From: Gossypium raimondii
Lineage: Eukaryota > Streptophyta > Magnoliopsida > Malvales > Malvaceae
Direction: 5' to 3'
Length of the DNA stretch: 64,000 nucleotides
NCBI RefSeq assembly: GCF_025698545.1
Contig: NC_068575.1
Span: forward strand, 47,749,980 to 47,813,979
In this document: one piece after another, positions 1 through 12,177 of the stretch
Layout: every line of letters starts with the position of its first letter
Numbering within the stretch: the first letter of the stretch is position 1
Translations under genes and position numbers: made by a program
The notes under the pieces: generated by a model
Seen by the model: the letters and a program-made list of their open reading frames with translations, nothing else
Database searches by the model: none
What the model was told of the DNA's origin: nothing

Positions 1-122
1 GGAAAACAATGATTAACTAACAGATACAGAAGGAATAATTACTGACAAAACCACAAATAGTGACAACTAAAAAAACATTATTCCAAAGGAAGAGAAAAGA
101 AAAGGAGCTATAGCAGTCTGAC

Positions 123-850
123 CTCTCTTCTATGATCACGGGTGACTAATTTTTCTTCCTCAAATAGCCGTAAAATCCTCCGAAGTTGCTTTGAATGGAG
201 TTTCAACTCCTTTGCCAAATCTTCTTCCCTAACCCATTGTCTCCTGGAAATGAAAGCAAGCAAAAAAGAGAATGTGCCTCAGAAATTGTAAGCCTGAAGC
301 CAGCATGATTATTGCATGCAACCAGAACATATTTGCAAGCAGGCATAGTAAGTTCTTGGAAATAAACATATTTGCCATCCATATTGAAAGACGTCTTATT
401 GAAGTGGGAAAAAACCACTTGCCAAAGTAGTCAACTCAGTTTCAACATATTATACCAATTACAAAATAGCTCCAATACTAAAATTCAATGCTACCTTCCC
501 ATTTCTCCAGCAAACAAAACCAGTTCTCTTTTACATGCTATCAAATGCAAAACAATTTTTAATTCTTCCATGAATAAAGGATAAAGAATCAGTACCTTGT
601 AAGAGCATCAAGAACTACAACAGCAATCCCTCTATTATCCCCTCGACCCGTCTTTGGTTGATTATCTCCTTTTGTTGTCACGTCATCATAAAACGCCCGA
701 GCAGCAAGTTTAACCAACCTGATTTCCCAATTACGATATCAATAAATAATTACATAGGCAAAATTTACAAAACCCAGTTTGGAGAAAGCCTCTATGGCCC
801 TGATTTAAAGTAAAAGAAAAGGCAAACCTGTTAAATGGCTCGATGCTCAT
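123..850 (-). CDS. TFIIEA: Transcription initiation factor IIE subunit alpha, N-terminal part (partial gene)
   Basis: General RNA polymerase II transcription factor; in the nucleus TFIIE joins the preinitiation complex and recruits TFIIH. Three coding exons read on the minus strand: 850-828, 718-596 and 243-123, all with GT-AG introns, giving exactly 89 codons before a donor at 122-121. The gene continues past the left edge. The start is ATG at 850-848 (MSIEPFNR...), followed by LVKLAARAFYDD and the winged-helix segment WVREEDLAKELKLHSKQLRR, then FEEEKLVTRDHRRE. This matches the plant TFIIE-alpha N terminus as I know it, including the helix-turn-helix that contacts promoter DNA; the zinc ribbon would lie in missing exons. 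The phase is preserved across every splice (23+123+121 nt) and there are no stops, so this end looks functional. A MULE-like MITE ends about 530 bp upstream of the ATG. Confidence 0.93.
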
Positions 851-1381
851 ATTGTTAAGTGATTGGTGTTAAACAACTTCCTCGTAATTTTAACCAAACT
901 AATTTGCGTCACATAATATGCTTCCGCAAGAAGAACTGCATCATCACATAATTAAAGTAAAAAAAAATTATTGGTTTCCAGATCTAGAGTGATGGAGTTA
1001 GAAAGAAAGGATGGGGCTGGTAGTAAATAAAGCACGGTCGAGGGAGAAGCAGTGGAGCAGGATTTGGTGAAAACCCAGATTGCGATTTTTGTGAAGACAA
1101 ACAGAGTACAAGCAATGAGTTCATAGTATCAAAGATTGGAGAACTACCTGTTGAAAAGATGATTGAGGCAAAAATTGACAGAAAGAGGTCAGCCAAAGAG
1201 TAAAGAAAACAGCGTTCAGCAAGTAAGCGTAGCGGAGCTTTTCTTGGAGAACCAAACGATATGTGCGCGATGATGTGCCTGCAAAGAAGGAGAAGGCGTG
1301 TCTGCGCTAGTTTGAACCATAAGGATTACATATCTAGTATCCTTTTTCCATAAATTATGTTTGGTTCATACTTAATACAAT
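851..1381 (-). promoter_or_regulatory. Upstream/5' leader region of the TFIIE-alpha gene
   Basis: Gene-free stretch between the TFIIE-alpha start codon and the MITE at 1382. It should hold the promoter and 5' UTR of the minus-strand gene. I see no convincing TATA box. A small minus-strand reading frame at 984-1196 has no recognisable similarity and may be leader sequence. Confidence 0.4.
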
Positions 1382-2037
1382 GGGATAATATAATTTTTGG
1401 ACCCTAAACTTGGTAATTAGATTCATTTTGGTATCTTTATTCTCTCCTTTTTTTTCCTTTGATATCTAAATTTGGTAACTAAATCTATTTTTGTCCCTAA
1501 ACTTGAAAAAGTAGAAAAGTTTGATGACTTGGCACTTTAAGATTGTGCCTCATCTTCACTTGAGAAATAAAAAATTATATAAAATCTGAGGTGATAACGT
1601 GATAAATATTAAAGTATCACATACAGTATTTTGATAACCGATCAGACCACTGGTTTTGGATTCAATCGATTTGATCGATTCAACTACTAGACCAAATATA
1701 TTAAATAAATAATTAAAAATAAATTCTTTTATTAAACCGATTCAACCTGTTTAACAAATGATTTTTATCCCAGTTTCGAGTAGTTTTCTAATTCAATTGG
1801 TTCAACTTCAACCCCTTTGTTCGGACCAATATATATATCGGTTCTCGATCCAATTAGCACGACTAACCAATCCATTCTTATTTCAAGAACATTGGTTACA
1901 TAATCAAATATTAACATAATCTTAGGGACCAAAATAGACTTAATTGCCGAATTTAAGTATCAAAGTAAACTAAACAGAAAATAGAAATACTAAAATAGAC
2001 CAATTATGAAGTTTAAGGGTAAAAATTATAATATCCC
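1382..2037. mobile_element. MULE-type MITE with long imperfect terminal inverted repeats
   Basis: Both ends begin GGGATA.TATAATTTTT followed by CCTAAACTT or CTTAAACTT when read inward, and the inverted similarity runs for about 50 bp. Flanks are taatacaat (1373-1381) and taatataat (2038-2046), a 9-bp target-site duplication with one mismatch, as expected for Mutator-like elements. There is no coding capacity. The interior contains a pyrimidine/purine-rich segment at about 1620-1870 unlike the ends. Confidence 0.75.
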
Positions 2038-3445
2038 TAATATAATAAATATTGGTTAAAGATATATTATTTGGAGTTTGTTTGATGAAGTTAAAAACTA
2101 TAAGGGTTTTGTTTTTAATTAAAATCTTGATTATTTATTGTTTGAGTGTGTTTTTTCGTATTATAAATTATAGTTGTAATTGGATGTTAACTATGTGAAA
2201 TTTATTTTACAAGATATATATATATGATTAAAACTCATAATTTTATTTAAAATTGAAATAGAAAATGAAAATTTAAGTAACAACTAAATATTAATATTTT
2301 TATACATATTCGATAATCTAAAATAAAACAATGTGATTGCTCTTTTCTATAAAAAGTGTAGAAAATAATAAATAGATAAGAATTACTTAATAATTTTATT
2401 TATTTTAATATTATATTATTTATAAAAACTTTACGTTTAAAATTTGATTTTTATTTAGAATAAAGTGAATTGTTTAAATTTTAAGGATAGAATAAAAAAT
2501 AATTTAAAATCTATATTTGCTAAACAATCTAATTATATTTCATAATTAATTTTAAGTAATATATCAAGTAATTTTATAACTTAAATTTTTAATATTTAAT
2601 TTTTCAATTGATTTAGTAAACAAATATTTGAGAATGAGATCATAATTATTGATGAAGAGAATATTTTCAATAATATTTATTATTAAGATATGTTTGCGTT
2701 AATTGTGTAATAATAAAAATTTTAATTAATAATTTTTAAAATGATAATATTTATTGATTCATTCTTCTACAATTAAATAGAGTATTTAATATTTTCTTTC
2801 AAGTAACATATAAATGTAGATGTTCATTTTGAAGAGTGGGAGGACAAATCCTCTGATTTTTGCATCTATACTGCATATTATGATTCATTTATGAAAAACA
2901 AATGAAGAATTAATACTTAAACTAAAGTAAGGGTAATGTTATCTTAACATTGTTGCTAGTGTAACTGAAATGTGCTTATTCTTCAATTTAATGATTGGAT
3001 AAGGGTTATATTCTTTATAAATTAATTTATTGTTAAATTATTAAAATTAATACTTGAAATGATTTTTTTGAGTAATTTGTGTCTTCATGTTATTCGAAAT
3101 ATTTTTAAACATTAATTTTAATTAAAAATAAAGTTGTTGAAGGTGTATTACAAATGTGAATCACATAAAAGAATAGTTGCAAATTTTGGACATGGTCTCA
3201 AAGTAGAATTGTAAAATAATCAAAACATTTATTTCCTTTCTAAATGTCACATAAACAATTAAAGATTTTGTCCGCAGACATAAAATGTATAAAGGTAGTG
3301 ACATCATTTTAATCTCTAGATGAATAACATTTAAGTCCCTAGCCAATGATAAATCATCTTTAAAAAGCTACAATTCAGCCGCACACTATTGATTTTTGGG
3401 AGATGTTAATAAGCTCCAATTATTCAGTAACCAGAATAGTTTTTT
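2038..3445. other. AT-rich intergenic stretch
   Basis: Very AT-rich sequence with poly-A/T tracts. I see no reading frame with recognisable similarity, no RNA gene and no clear transposon ends. Confidence 0.5.
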
Positions 3446-4939
3446 TGTAATGGCTCCTACCCTCACTTTTTCAGGATCAGTTTCTAATCATCGATTTTTT
3501 TAAACAGCCCGTTTTCAATTAAATCGGAACAGTAGTTTCGGAATCATAAATCTGAGTCCTGAAGAAAAATTATTTTAATATTATTTCAAGGTCTGCATTA
3601 TGATAGAAATATCATATGAAAATTTCGTTAGAAAAATTTTACCAATTACATGTTTAATTTGATGAAAAGAACCAAATTGCATAGAATGCAAAAGTTGAAT
3701 TCTAATAGCTAAAGGGATCAAATAGCTATGAAATTCAAAATTGGAGGTCCTTATTTAGCAAATAGACCATTAAGAGGAGTTAGTAGATAAGTATGATAAT
3801 TCATCCTTGGAAAATTTATTAAAGAAAAGGACTAAATTGAAAAGTAAAAATAATAACAGATGATAAATGATTAAATAATGAAAATATCATCATATTATCA
3901 TCTTTCCCAAATTATTTTTACATGGAAACCCTATTTAGAAGAGCTTGAAGGTAGCAAATTTATTTGGCTTAATTGGGTAAGTATCTTTGTCTTGTTTTTA
4001 GTAATTTTCATGTTTCGGATATCGTAATAGCTTAATCTAGCTATCTCGAGGATTAATTTGCAAAGTTAACAAAATACTAGGGTTTTTCCATGGATGAATA
4101 TAGTTGAATTATGAAGTTTTATGATAGAAAATGAAAGGTTGTTGATAGATAAACAACTTTTGTAAAGGGAATTTTGATGAAATTATGATTTAGGGACTAA
4201 ATTAAAAAGATGTAAAATTTATGAAAAATTCTGAATTTTGTGAAATACATGGGCTGCTATTGTTACATGCAAAAATTGGCTAGGCTTGGAATAATGATTA
4301 AATTGCATGAATTTCATTTTCCGAGCCTAGGGATGAAATTGTAATTAATTAAAACTGTAGGGGTAAAATAATAATTTTGCCTAAGATGTGAATAGGATTG
4401 AATTGAATATAAATTTATGTTAAATTCATCCATATAGGTCCGGATAAATCAAATACGGAGTTAAATCGAGGAAAAGAGAAAGTAGCGAATTAGTAGATTT
4501 TGTATACACAAACACTTCTCAAGGTAAGTTCGTATAATTAAATTGTATATTATATGTTTGAATTGAATGTTATGTATGTGAATTGTGTAATGGTCATGTG
4601 TGAGAAATCAATCACATATCCGACAATGTCCGACAAGTATTAAGTCCCGTTTGAATAAATGAATTTCGATGGATACAAGGTTTCTGAATTGGTTCTGGTC
4701 TTGCATGTGTTGCGGACACACCACAGCTCTAAAAAGTGTCTCGTTTATATGGCTCGGAAGAGCTTCCCAATTACATGCTCGAATGAGCATACCTGAATAT
4801 GAATTGACAGTTTACAAAATTGTACACTCTGTGTGTACCACCCGTATATCTATCGATATTTTAACTGGTTCAACGGGCAAAGTTCCGATATGAGATAATA
4901 TGAATTCAAAATGAATTATTATGAGTAAATACTTGAAAT

Positions 4940-5379
4940 TAGAGGTGCTCATGGGCCGGGCCGGGCCGGGTTCGGGTCGGGCCCATAAAAATTTTTGACC
5001 CGGGTTATAGGTTCGGGCCTACCTACCAAATATGTGCTGAAATTTTGTCCAGACCAAAGGGAAAAATCATAAGTTCGAGCACTGCCTACCTGCCCATTTT
5101 TAATAAATACCAAAATTTATTTTAAAATTAAAAAGTATTTTAAAATATTTTAAAATATTTTAAAAATATTTTAAAATTTTAAAAATTTAAAATAAATATA
5201 TTTATTATATCGGTAGGCCGGTCCGGCCAAAAAGTGGTGTTGAGGCTCGCCCGCTTTCTAAACGGGCCTCGTTTTTTTTCCCAAGCCCATATTTCGGGCC
5301 TATATTTTTACCCAAACCCTCCCATATTTCGGGCGGGCCGTTGGGCCAGGCCAGGCCGCCCGGACCATGAGCACCTCTA
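4940..5379. mobile_element. hAT-type MITE nested in the LTR
   Basis: Terminal inverted repeats TAGAGGTGCTCATGG...CCATGAGCACCTCTA, flanked by a perfect 8-bp target duplication CTTGAAAT (4932-4939 and 5380-5387). GC-rich arms (GGGCCGGGCCGGG, GGCCAGGCCAGGCC) flank an AT-rich core at about 5100-5200. It is non-coding and 440 bp long. Terminal bases and duplication length identify hAT. Confidence 0.9.
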
Positions 5380-6095
5380 CTTGAAATACATGGATATAAT
5401 TTTCATGATATATGGACACATGATGTGGAAAGTATATGTATATAGAAATTTGATTATTGTTGAGCTCATACATGTTTCTTGATGTTTATATGAAATACAT
5501 GTCTAACATTGTTGATGATGATATGTATTAGGGCTTTTGGCCAAATTGCTTGAGTATGCCTTGTATGTTTCCTTTAATGTGATTAAATGGTAAGTTAAAT
5601 TCCATGTTATGGGAACTTATTAAGCTTTAAAGCTTACTTTGTTTTATTTTCCCTGTTTTATAGTAATTCGGAAGCTCGTTGGGTTGGAAGTTTGGTGGAG
5701 GTATCTCACACTATCCATCAGCTCATTTCGGTATATATAATAAATCAACTTTGGTTATAATGGCATGTATAGGTTAATTTGCCAATGTTGGCATGTAAAT
5801 GTTTTGGTTGATAATAGCCATTTGAATGTAGACTTATCATGTTTGAAGTATGAGCTTGATTATGCATATATGCATTTGGTTATTTAGGTAAATATGAACA
5901 TTAGGTAGACATGATAATAAATTGTCATTTGAGGTGTCAAAGAGCACATTGGTTATATGTGGTAATATGTCATTTTTAAAGCTTGATTTTGGCTTGGATT
6001 GAATGTCTTATATTGACTTGTGAATGTGTTAAAGTGTTAATTTAGGTGGAAGACAAATTGGGTGAGAAAAGTGGCTTGGAAATGGTCTATTTTTG

Positions 6096-6475
6096 TCCAC
6101 ACGGGCAGAGATACGGGCGTGTATCTCAGCCGTGTGTCACACATGGCCTAGTACACGGGTGTGTGGTTTGGCCGTGTGTCCCCTGCATCTTTAAAATTGC
6201 AAAACAAAATACCCATAATTATCCACACGACCTAGCATATGGGCGTGTGGCTTGGCTGTGTGACCCCTGCACCTATTTCTTACAAGTCAGTATGCTCACA
6301 CAGCCTAGCACATGAGCGTGTGGCTTGGCCGTGTGACCCAAGTCAATAAGCTCACAAGTTTGGACACGAGCTAGGACACGGTCGTGTGTCCCTATTTCGA
6401 ATGTCCACACAGCCTGAAACACGGGCGTGTCTCTTGACCGTGTGAGACACACAGCCAGGCCACACGGGCGTGTGT
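6096..6475. repeat. Array of CACACGG/CGTGTG palindromic motifs inside the LTR
   Basis: About ten degenerate copies of motifs such as CACACGGGCGTGTG and TTGGCCGTGTG, irregularly spaced over about 380 bp in the 3' half of the LTR. Individual copies are near-palindromic. Similar motifs are, from memory, characteristic of Malvaceae gypsy LTRs. Confidence 0.7.
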
Positions 6476-6708
6476 CCCCTAAACCTTTGAAAAATTTTGA
6501 GATTTTCTGAAAATTTTCTAAGTATCCGGTTTAGTCTCGACTTGTTTCTAATGTGTATTTTGGGCCTCGAAGGCTCACATAAGGGACAATATGTTTGATT
6601 TTTTGATATGATTGCTAAATGATATGAGATGTCTATTATATGTTCTGTAAATTTCGGTAATGCTCCGTAACCCTGTTCTAACGATAGATACAGGTTAGGG
6701 GTGTTACA

Positions 6709-8324
6709 ATACATGATATTTTTTATAGAGTTGAAAAAAACTCTACTAATGAAGTTATACTAATCCCAATAATTAAAGTTGGTGTGTTTTAGTTTTGGTT
6801 TATATATGTATATATATAATTATTATTACTAAAAAATTGTAAAAGAAGAAAACTGTATACACAAAACAAGTTAGAAGGGCAAGGGTGTTTGAATGAGGTA
6901 ATTTCTATTTTCTATTTTGATAAAACTAAGTAAATCATGATTAACACATGTGCACATCATAAGTAGGCAATTCCTACAACTCAAATTCACGACATACATC
7001 ACAAGTAGAAAATTCCTATAGTTCAAACTCACAACATGAATTGTAAGTCATGTCGTAGGATCAACACTCTTAATCAACACCAAGAATTTAAGTAATATAG
7101 CTTGTTATTGGATTATGTTTTGACATATCCAATAGGTTGCCCATTATTTATTGGCAACCATAAAGGATTGTATGTAGCACAAGGAATCCATATTGGTGCA
7201 TTTATGGAAATCATATGAAAGCTGTTATTGCTGCTATGCTCGACCACCTCCTTATTCATTTATGAAAGCAATTTAGATTTGGAGATTCATACTCGTTTGA
7301 CTGTTTAATGTTAGGCTGTTGAGGTTACATCGAAGGTGTCTAGATTTATATTAGTTTTTTAATATTTTAAAAATGGATTGCTTCTTTGATTTTTATTACA
7401 TATATCAGTTCAATCTATATATATGAATTATGAAATCTTAAAATTTTTAAATTACATGAAATAAATATGAATTTTAATTAATATTGACTAATACGTACTT
7501 ATTATATTTTCTATATTTAAATATATATGCCTTCTTTATTTTAGTATAGATTTTACGTTTCATTAATATTATATGTATATATAGTAAACACAAACACAAA
7601 CATAAATATATTAAATATTATATAAATTAAAAGATTAAAATATATGTTTAAGAGTAGTTAAGTCTTTATTTTTTTATTAAAATCCAATTTTATCTATTTT
7701 TCTTGCTAAAAATAGATGTACTTCAGTTCTTTTATTTTTCCTTTTATATTTAAACATCTATATAAATTTAAAACTATTATATAATTAAATATTTATAATT
7801 TCACTATATGTATTATGGGTATTCATATAGAATTAAATAATAATACTTATTTATAGTTTTTCTATACAATGTGTAGCACTATCTATAATCTTTCTTCAAT
7901 CTTTAAATAAAAGGATAAATGCACTTCCACGCACTCAAGTTTACATCATTTTGCATGGACATCAATGTCGAAGCCAACCGAATTAAGACTCAGTCGGTAA
8001 TATTATTTATAGTTACATATTTATGATTTTTTGTTATTTATGTTATCGTTAATATTCTAACGACATTTCTCAACTTCTTTATATGTACGTATATATTTTT
8101 TACTCCAAAAACTTCATATAATAATTTAATTACGCAATATTTTCTAAAAGAAACTATAAGTTAGTAAACCAAAATTTAAAATGAAGATAATCCTTAGGGA
8201 AGGTCATATTGTTTGTTAAATAATGTCTAAGTGCGTGTTAGGTTTTCACTTTTTTAGATTTGTGTTATATTTATACTATGTTGAAGTTTGATTTAGATAA
8301 AAACATATAAGGTTTAAAAGTTAA
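6709..8324. other. AT-rich intergenic stretch
   Basis: No supported gene. It contains short AT dinucleotide runs (about 6802-6818) and a repeated cctatagttcaaactcac-like pair at about 6970-7045. I recognise nothing else. Confidence 0.45.
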
Positions 8325-8330
8325 AATTGT

Positions 8331-8470
8331 TGATTTGAGTTTTAGTTCAGTTGGTATCCGTATTATTGTCAGTGTAAGAGAACGTAAGTTCAAGTGAGTT
8401 GAAACGTATTATCATCTTATTTAACGGTTGGGGAAGGGCTATGAGTAATTTTGATATTGTATCAAAAAAC
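8331..8470 (+). repeat. tRNA-derived SINE remnant (possible)
   Basis: TTAGTTCAGTTGGT at 8341 resembles a pol III A box. GTAAGTTCAAGTGAG about 40 nt later resembles a B box, in the spacing seen in plant tRNA-related SINEs. No clear tail or target duplication is visible. Confidence 0.4.
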
Positions 8471-8744
8471 AAAGACTAAAAATCATGATATTACACTCAT
8501 ATGAAAGGAAATAAATAAAAAAATTAAAATTAAATCGATAATTATAGAATGGTATGTAGTAAGTGTTTAGCAGGGGCAAACCAGCCCCCCTAATTTTTTT
8601 TTTCATTTAGGCCATTTAAAAATTTTAAGTAAAGGTAAAATTAAACTTTGGCACACTTAAAAATATAAAAATTTAATTTAATTCTTTAAAAATTATAAAG
8701 ATATAGGCTATTAAAATGGTGAAATTGATTTTTGCTATTGTAAG

Positions 8745-9621
8745 TGTCGAAACCTTTTTTGAAATCGACTTTTTATTAAAAAAACGAAAACGGGAGTCGC
8801 CACCAATCCTTTCTATTAGGTGTTGATTGGGTCACCTCATAATTTGATTATTTTAATAAGAGTCTAGATTTATTAAAATAATGATTTTCGGTTCAAAATC
8901 TAGGAAATGAGTCCGTTACGCACGAGGAAGGGTTAGCACCCTCATAACGCCCAAAATTGGTACCTAGTTGATTAATTGGTGTCTTAATGTCGAAAGTTGA
9001 AAATTCAAAAATTTAAATATGATCCCTCTTTGCATGGTTTTTTAATTGAAATCATTTAGTTTAATCGAAACTTATATAAGAAGCCTTCTTATTTCAAGAT
9101 AACCAAAACAAAAAAGGTCATGTCCCGTAAGTTAGGACACAACATCCTGAATTCTCGAAAATAAAATTGCTCCTTATTTAATTATTGTTTAAATCTCATA
9201 TGTTTTTAGTTTTAAAAGGATGTTCGGTTATTTAGGTTCAAAAAGAAAATCAAACCCCGTAAGTTAGGGCTGATTTCTCGAATCTCTAAATAAGAACGTT
9301 GCCTTGGTTTTGAAATTCCCCTTTTTATGCATCGAGTAACAATTAATATAACATTTAAAGCGATGTATATTTAGTTTATTCGATTATAGTATGAAAACAG
9401 AGAAATATGTTTAAACGCGATACTTGGCACGAATATTAGCACAATAAAGTAATACAGTAACAAGTAAGAAAGGAACAGATGACATTAAAATAATAAGTAA
9501 GTAAATCAATCAATAAAATAAAATGAAAATACTATGCTAGTGAGTGATGATAATATAACTATAATGATAGTAAAAAAACAACAATTTAATAATAATAGCA
9601 ATAATTATACTAGTTACCATC

Positions 9622-9666
<45 letters not shown>

Positions 9667-11390
9667 GTAATAATAATAATAGACGAATAATGCGCAATAA
9701 GATGGAAATATAAATAACATGAAATTAAAACAAGGGTAAAGAATTAATAAATAGATAAATAGATAATAAAAAATGAAAAGTTGAAATTAAACAAATAAAG
9801 GATTAAATCGGAATTAAAATGAAATTAAGAGCCTAAATTGTAATAAAATAAATGAATAAATAAATAAGGACTAAATCAAAATTCAAATGAAATTTAGGGG
9901 GTTTAAATTGTAAAATAAAAACGAATAAGGGACCAAAATGAAATGCGCTAAAAAGAGCGGGGGCGAATGGGAAAATATTCCCAACCTCATTAAATGCGCC
10001 GTTTCCAGGAGTAATTAAATAACCAAAGGGCTAAAAAAAGAAGAAGATAAAATTAAGTAGATAAATATTAAAAACAGAAAAAAGCTGGAAATAGGGCCAA
10101 TTTGAAAAACATTTAAAAACGGAAGGACTAAAGCTGCAAATATTCCCCCTAAAAAACACGCAGATCCTAGGGATGGTTCGGGTCGAGTCATCGGATCTAC
10201 TGAAACAACATCGTTTCAGGTGCCCATCTCTTAAAATGGTCCATGGACCAAAATGAAAATAAAATGAAATTAAATGGCAAAATAGAAATATAAAACAAGA
10301 CTAAATTGAAGCAAGCCGCAAAACCGGAAGGACCAAAGGCACAAGTAGACCACTTTAAAAAAACACGTGGATCCTAGAAGATCCGGGTCGGGTAATCGAG
10401 TTGGCCCCAAAACAACACCGTTTTGGGGCGTTTAGGGCTTGGATGAAACGGCACCGTTTCACTTGGCCTATTTAAGTTAAATTTTTTTTAAAAAAAATTC
10501 ATTTCAGCCCTCAATAAAAAAAATCCCGAAAACCCCTTTTTTTTCTCTGAAGCAACGGCCACTGGTCCGGCAAGCCTTAGAAACTAGAAAACACAAAACG
10601 ACCCCCATTTTGAGCGTTTCGGCTCTTAGAAACCAGATCTGGGGTCGGTGTTTCCTAAAATTCAATGAAAAATAAAATAAAAAATTCAAGAAGTCCCTTC
10701 TGTATGTTCGCCGTTTCACCGAAGGGAGCCGTCCATCATCGGGGATGATATCCTTGTCCACTCGCGGCAGTGGAACATGAGTCGACATGGTGAGTTTTCA
10801 ATTTCTTTTTTTTTTATTTTTTTAAATAACATATATAAAAAAAATCACCTTTGAATTTTTTTCTTAGTATTATATTTTCTGATTGCTTCTTTGTATGTTT
10901 CGAAATTTTTTGTATTTCTCCGTAAAAAAAATACGTATCGAATCTGGCCTTTATAGCTGATTTTACATATTATTTTCTTTTTTCCTTTTCTGTTTCTGCC
11001 ATCTACGGTTTCTTCCTACTGTTCTTACTGTTGCTTCTCGTGTTATGTTTCTACCTCTGTCCTATTTTTATTCTTTTTGCAGTTATTCGTGGACAGTCAA
11101 CGGCAACGACGGAAAGCGCCTTTGCCATTTTGGTGCAATGGCGACAGGGGTAGACCTCGAAATGAGGAGCCTCGGGCGGCGTGCCTACGAAGGGAGGAGC
11201 AGCGCAGGGGGCACTAGGATTTTTGTTTAGTTTTTTGAAAATTTAGTGTTGTGGGCTTTAAGGTTTCTTCATTTGGGTCATATTTGTTGTAAATGGACTC
11301 TCTTTTTTATTGGACTTTATTATTTTGTTTTAACTTGGCTTTTGTTTCATTTGTTTGTAATTCGGACCCGGGCAAATTTGAGCTATTACA
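8745..11390 (-). mobile_element. Solo LTR with perfect 5-bp target duplication
   Basis: It runs from TGTCGAAAC to GAGCTATTACA and is flanked by GTAAG at 8740-8744 and 11391-11395. Length is 2646 bp. No gag/pol, primer-binding site or second LTR is visible, so it is best read as a solo LTR left by LTR-LTR recombination. Orientation is a guess: read from the right it starts TGTAATAGCTC, like the TGTAATGGC start of the other LTRs here. It carries a TAA microsatellite at 9622-9682. Confidence 0.85.
9622..9682. repeat. (TAA)n microsatellite
   Basis: About 60 bp of ATA/TAA repeats with one interruption (TAG near 9665), inside the solo LTR. Confidence 0.95.
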
Positions 11391-11890
11391 GTAAGAATTA
11401 CAATTTAATTTCGATCCCCCATAAAAAAATTTCTGATTTCGCCCCTGACGTTTAGCTTATTAGTTAAGGGTGTTCATCCTACAATCTATGTCATAGACTT
11501 GAATTGTAAGGATTACTTGATTATGATACATGCCTGATAATTATTTGTTCCTGCCAAAGGTTTGTGAATTATATCCAAAAACATCCTTAATATAAGTTGT
11601 AATTGTTATTTCAAAAATAATTAACTTACTATCAAAATAATTAATAGCTAATTAAAACATGAAGTTAATTAAATCAAATAATTATTGATTGATTAAGAAT
11701 GTTATTAATCTTTTAATTTTGTTAACATTTACTCACTAAATGTTAGCTTACTATTAACAGTCTATTAAAATTGCATTAAAAACAGTTACAAATTTCAATA
11801 TATATTAAACAAAATTATTTTTCTCTATAGCTATCGGTTTTATATTCTATCACACACATTAACTCAATTTGTTAAAACGTTAAATTTTTA

Positions 11891-12177
11891 AGGGTTAACA
11901 TGTAATTTGCCTTCGAATTTATCTAAAATTACCTAGTTGGTATATGTTACTTTTTAAAAATCAATTTATACTTTTAAAATATTTTTAATTTTTTAATTTA
12001 TGTTTGTCACATGTCATACTAAGAAGTTATCACATGTCACTATAAGATTAGCCATCATGCCATGTCAACACAAACTAATGTGTTAGGGTAGAGGTACCAT
12101 CCCGAGTAATGAAATACAAGTTCAAGTACCAACTATGTACTTGTAGACAAATTCAAAGAACAGACTACATAATACCT
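11891..12177. mobile_element. Short MITE-like inverted-repeat element
   Basis: The left end (TGTAATTTGCC at 11901, later CCTAGTTGGTA) matches the reverse complement of the right end (TGTAGTCTGTTC, later CATAGTTGGTA, read from 12169 inward). The imperfect terminal inverted repeats are about 40-45 bp. I cannot fix the exact ends or a target duplication. Confidence 0.5.

Larger units (their letters stand above)
3446..6708 (+). mobile_element. Gypsy-type solo LTR (about 3.26 kb)
   Basis: Starts TGTAATGGC and ends GGGGTGTTACA, the TG...CA ends shared with the LTR at 52810-55666. The two also share AGGTAAGTTCGT (4523 here; about 54571 there) and a GCTCG...GG(T)TGGA...CACACTATC block near the 3' end (5672-5717 here). 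There is no gag, pol, primer-binding site or polypurine tract beside it, so it is a solo LTR or an isolated LTR. The flanking 5-mers do not match, so the duplication has decayed or an edge is slightly misplaced. It contains a nested hAT MITE (4940-5379) and a CACACGG/CGTGTG-rich array (about 6096-6475). Confidence 0.75.
8565..11456. repeat. Small dispersed element split by an LTR insertion
   Basis: The left piece (8565-8744: GGGGCAAACCAGCCCCCC then AT-rich) and the right piece (11391-11456, ending in TTTCGCCCCTGAC) read as one short element ending in gccccc/gcccct. The solo LTR at 8745-11390 interrupts it. A related end (tttcgcccccct) occurs near 59698. The family is not identified. Confidence 0.4.

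Noticed and set aside
3446-6708. A 5-bp target duplication for the first LTR
   Set aside because: The flanks (ttttt and ataca) do not match, so no duplication is claimed.
6046-6714. Cys/Val/His-rich frames on both strands at 6.0-6.7 kb
   Set aside because: They are translations of the CACACGG/CGTGTG array in the LTR, not genes.
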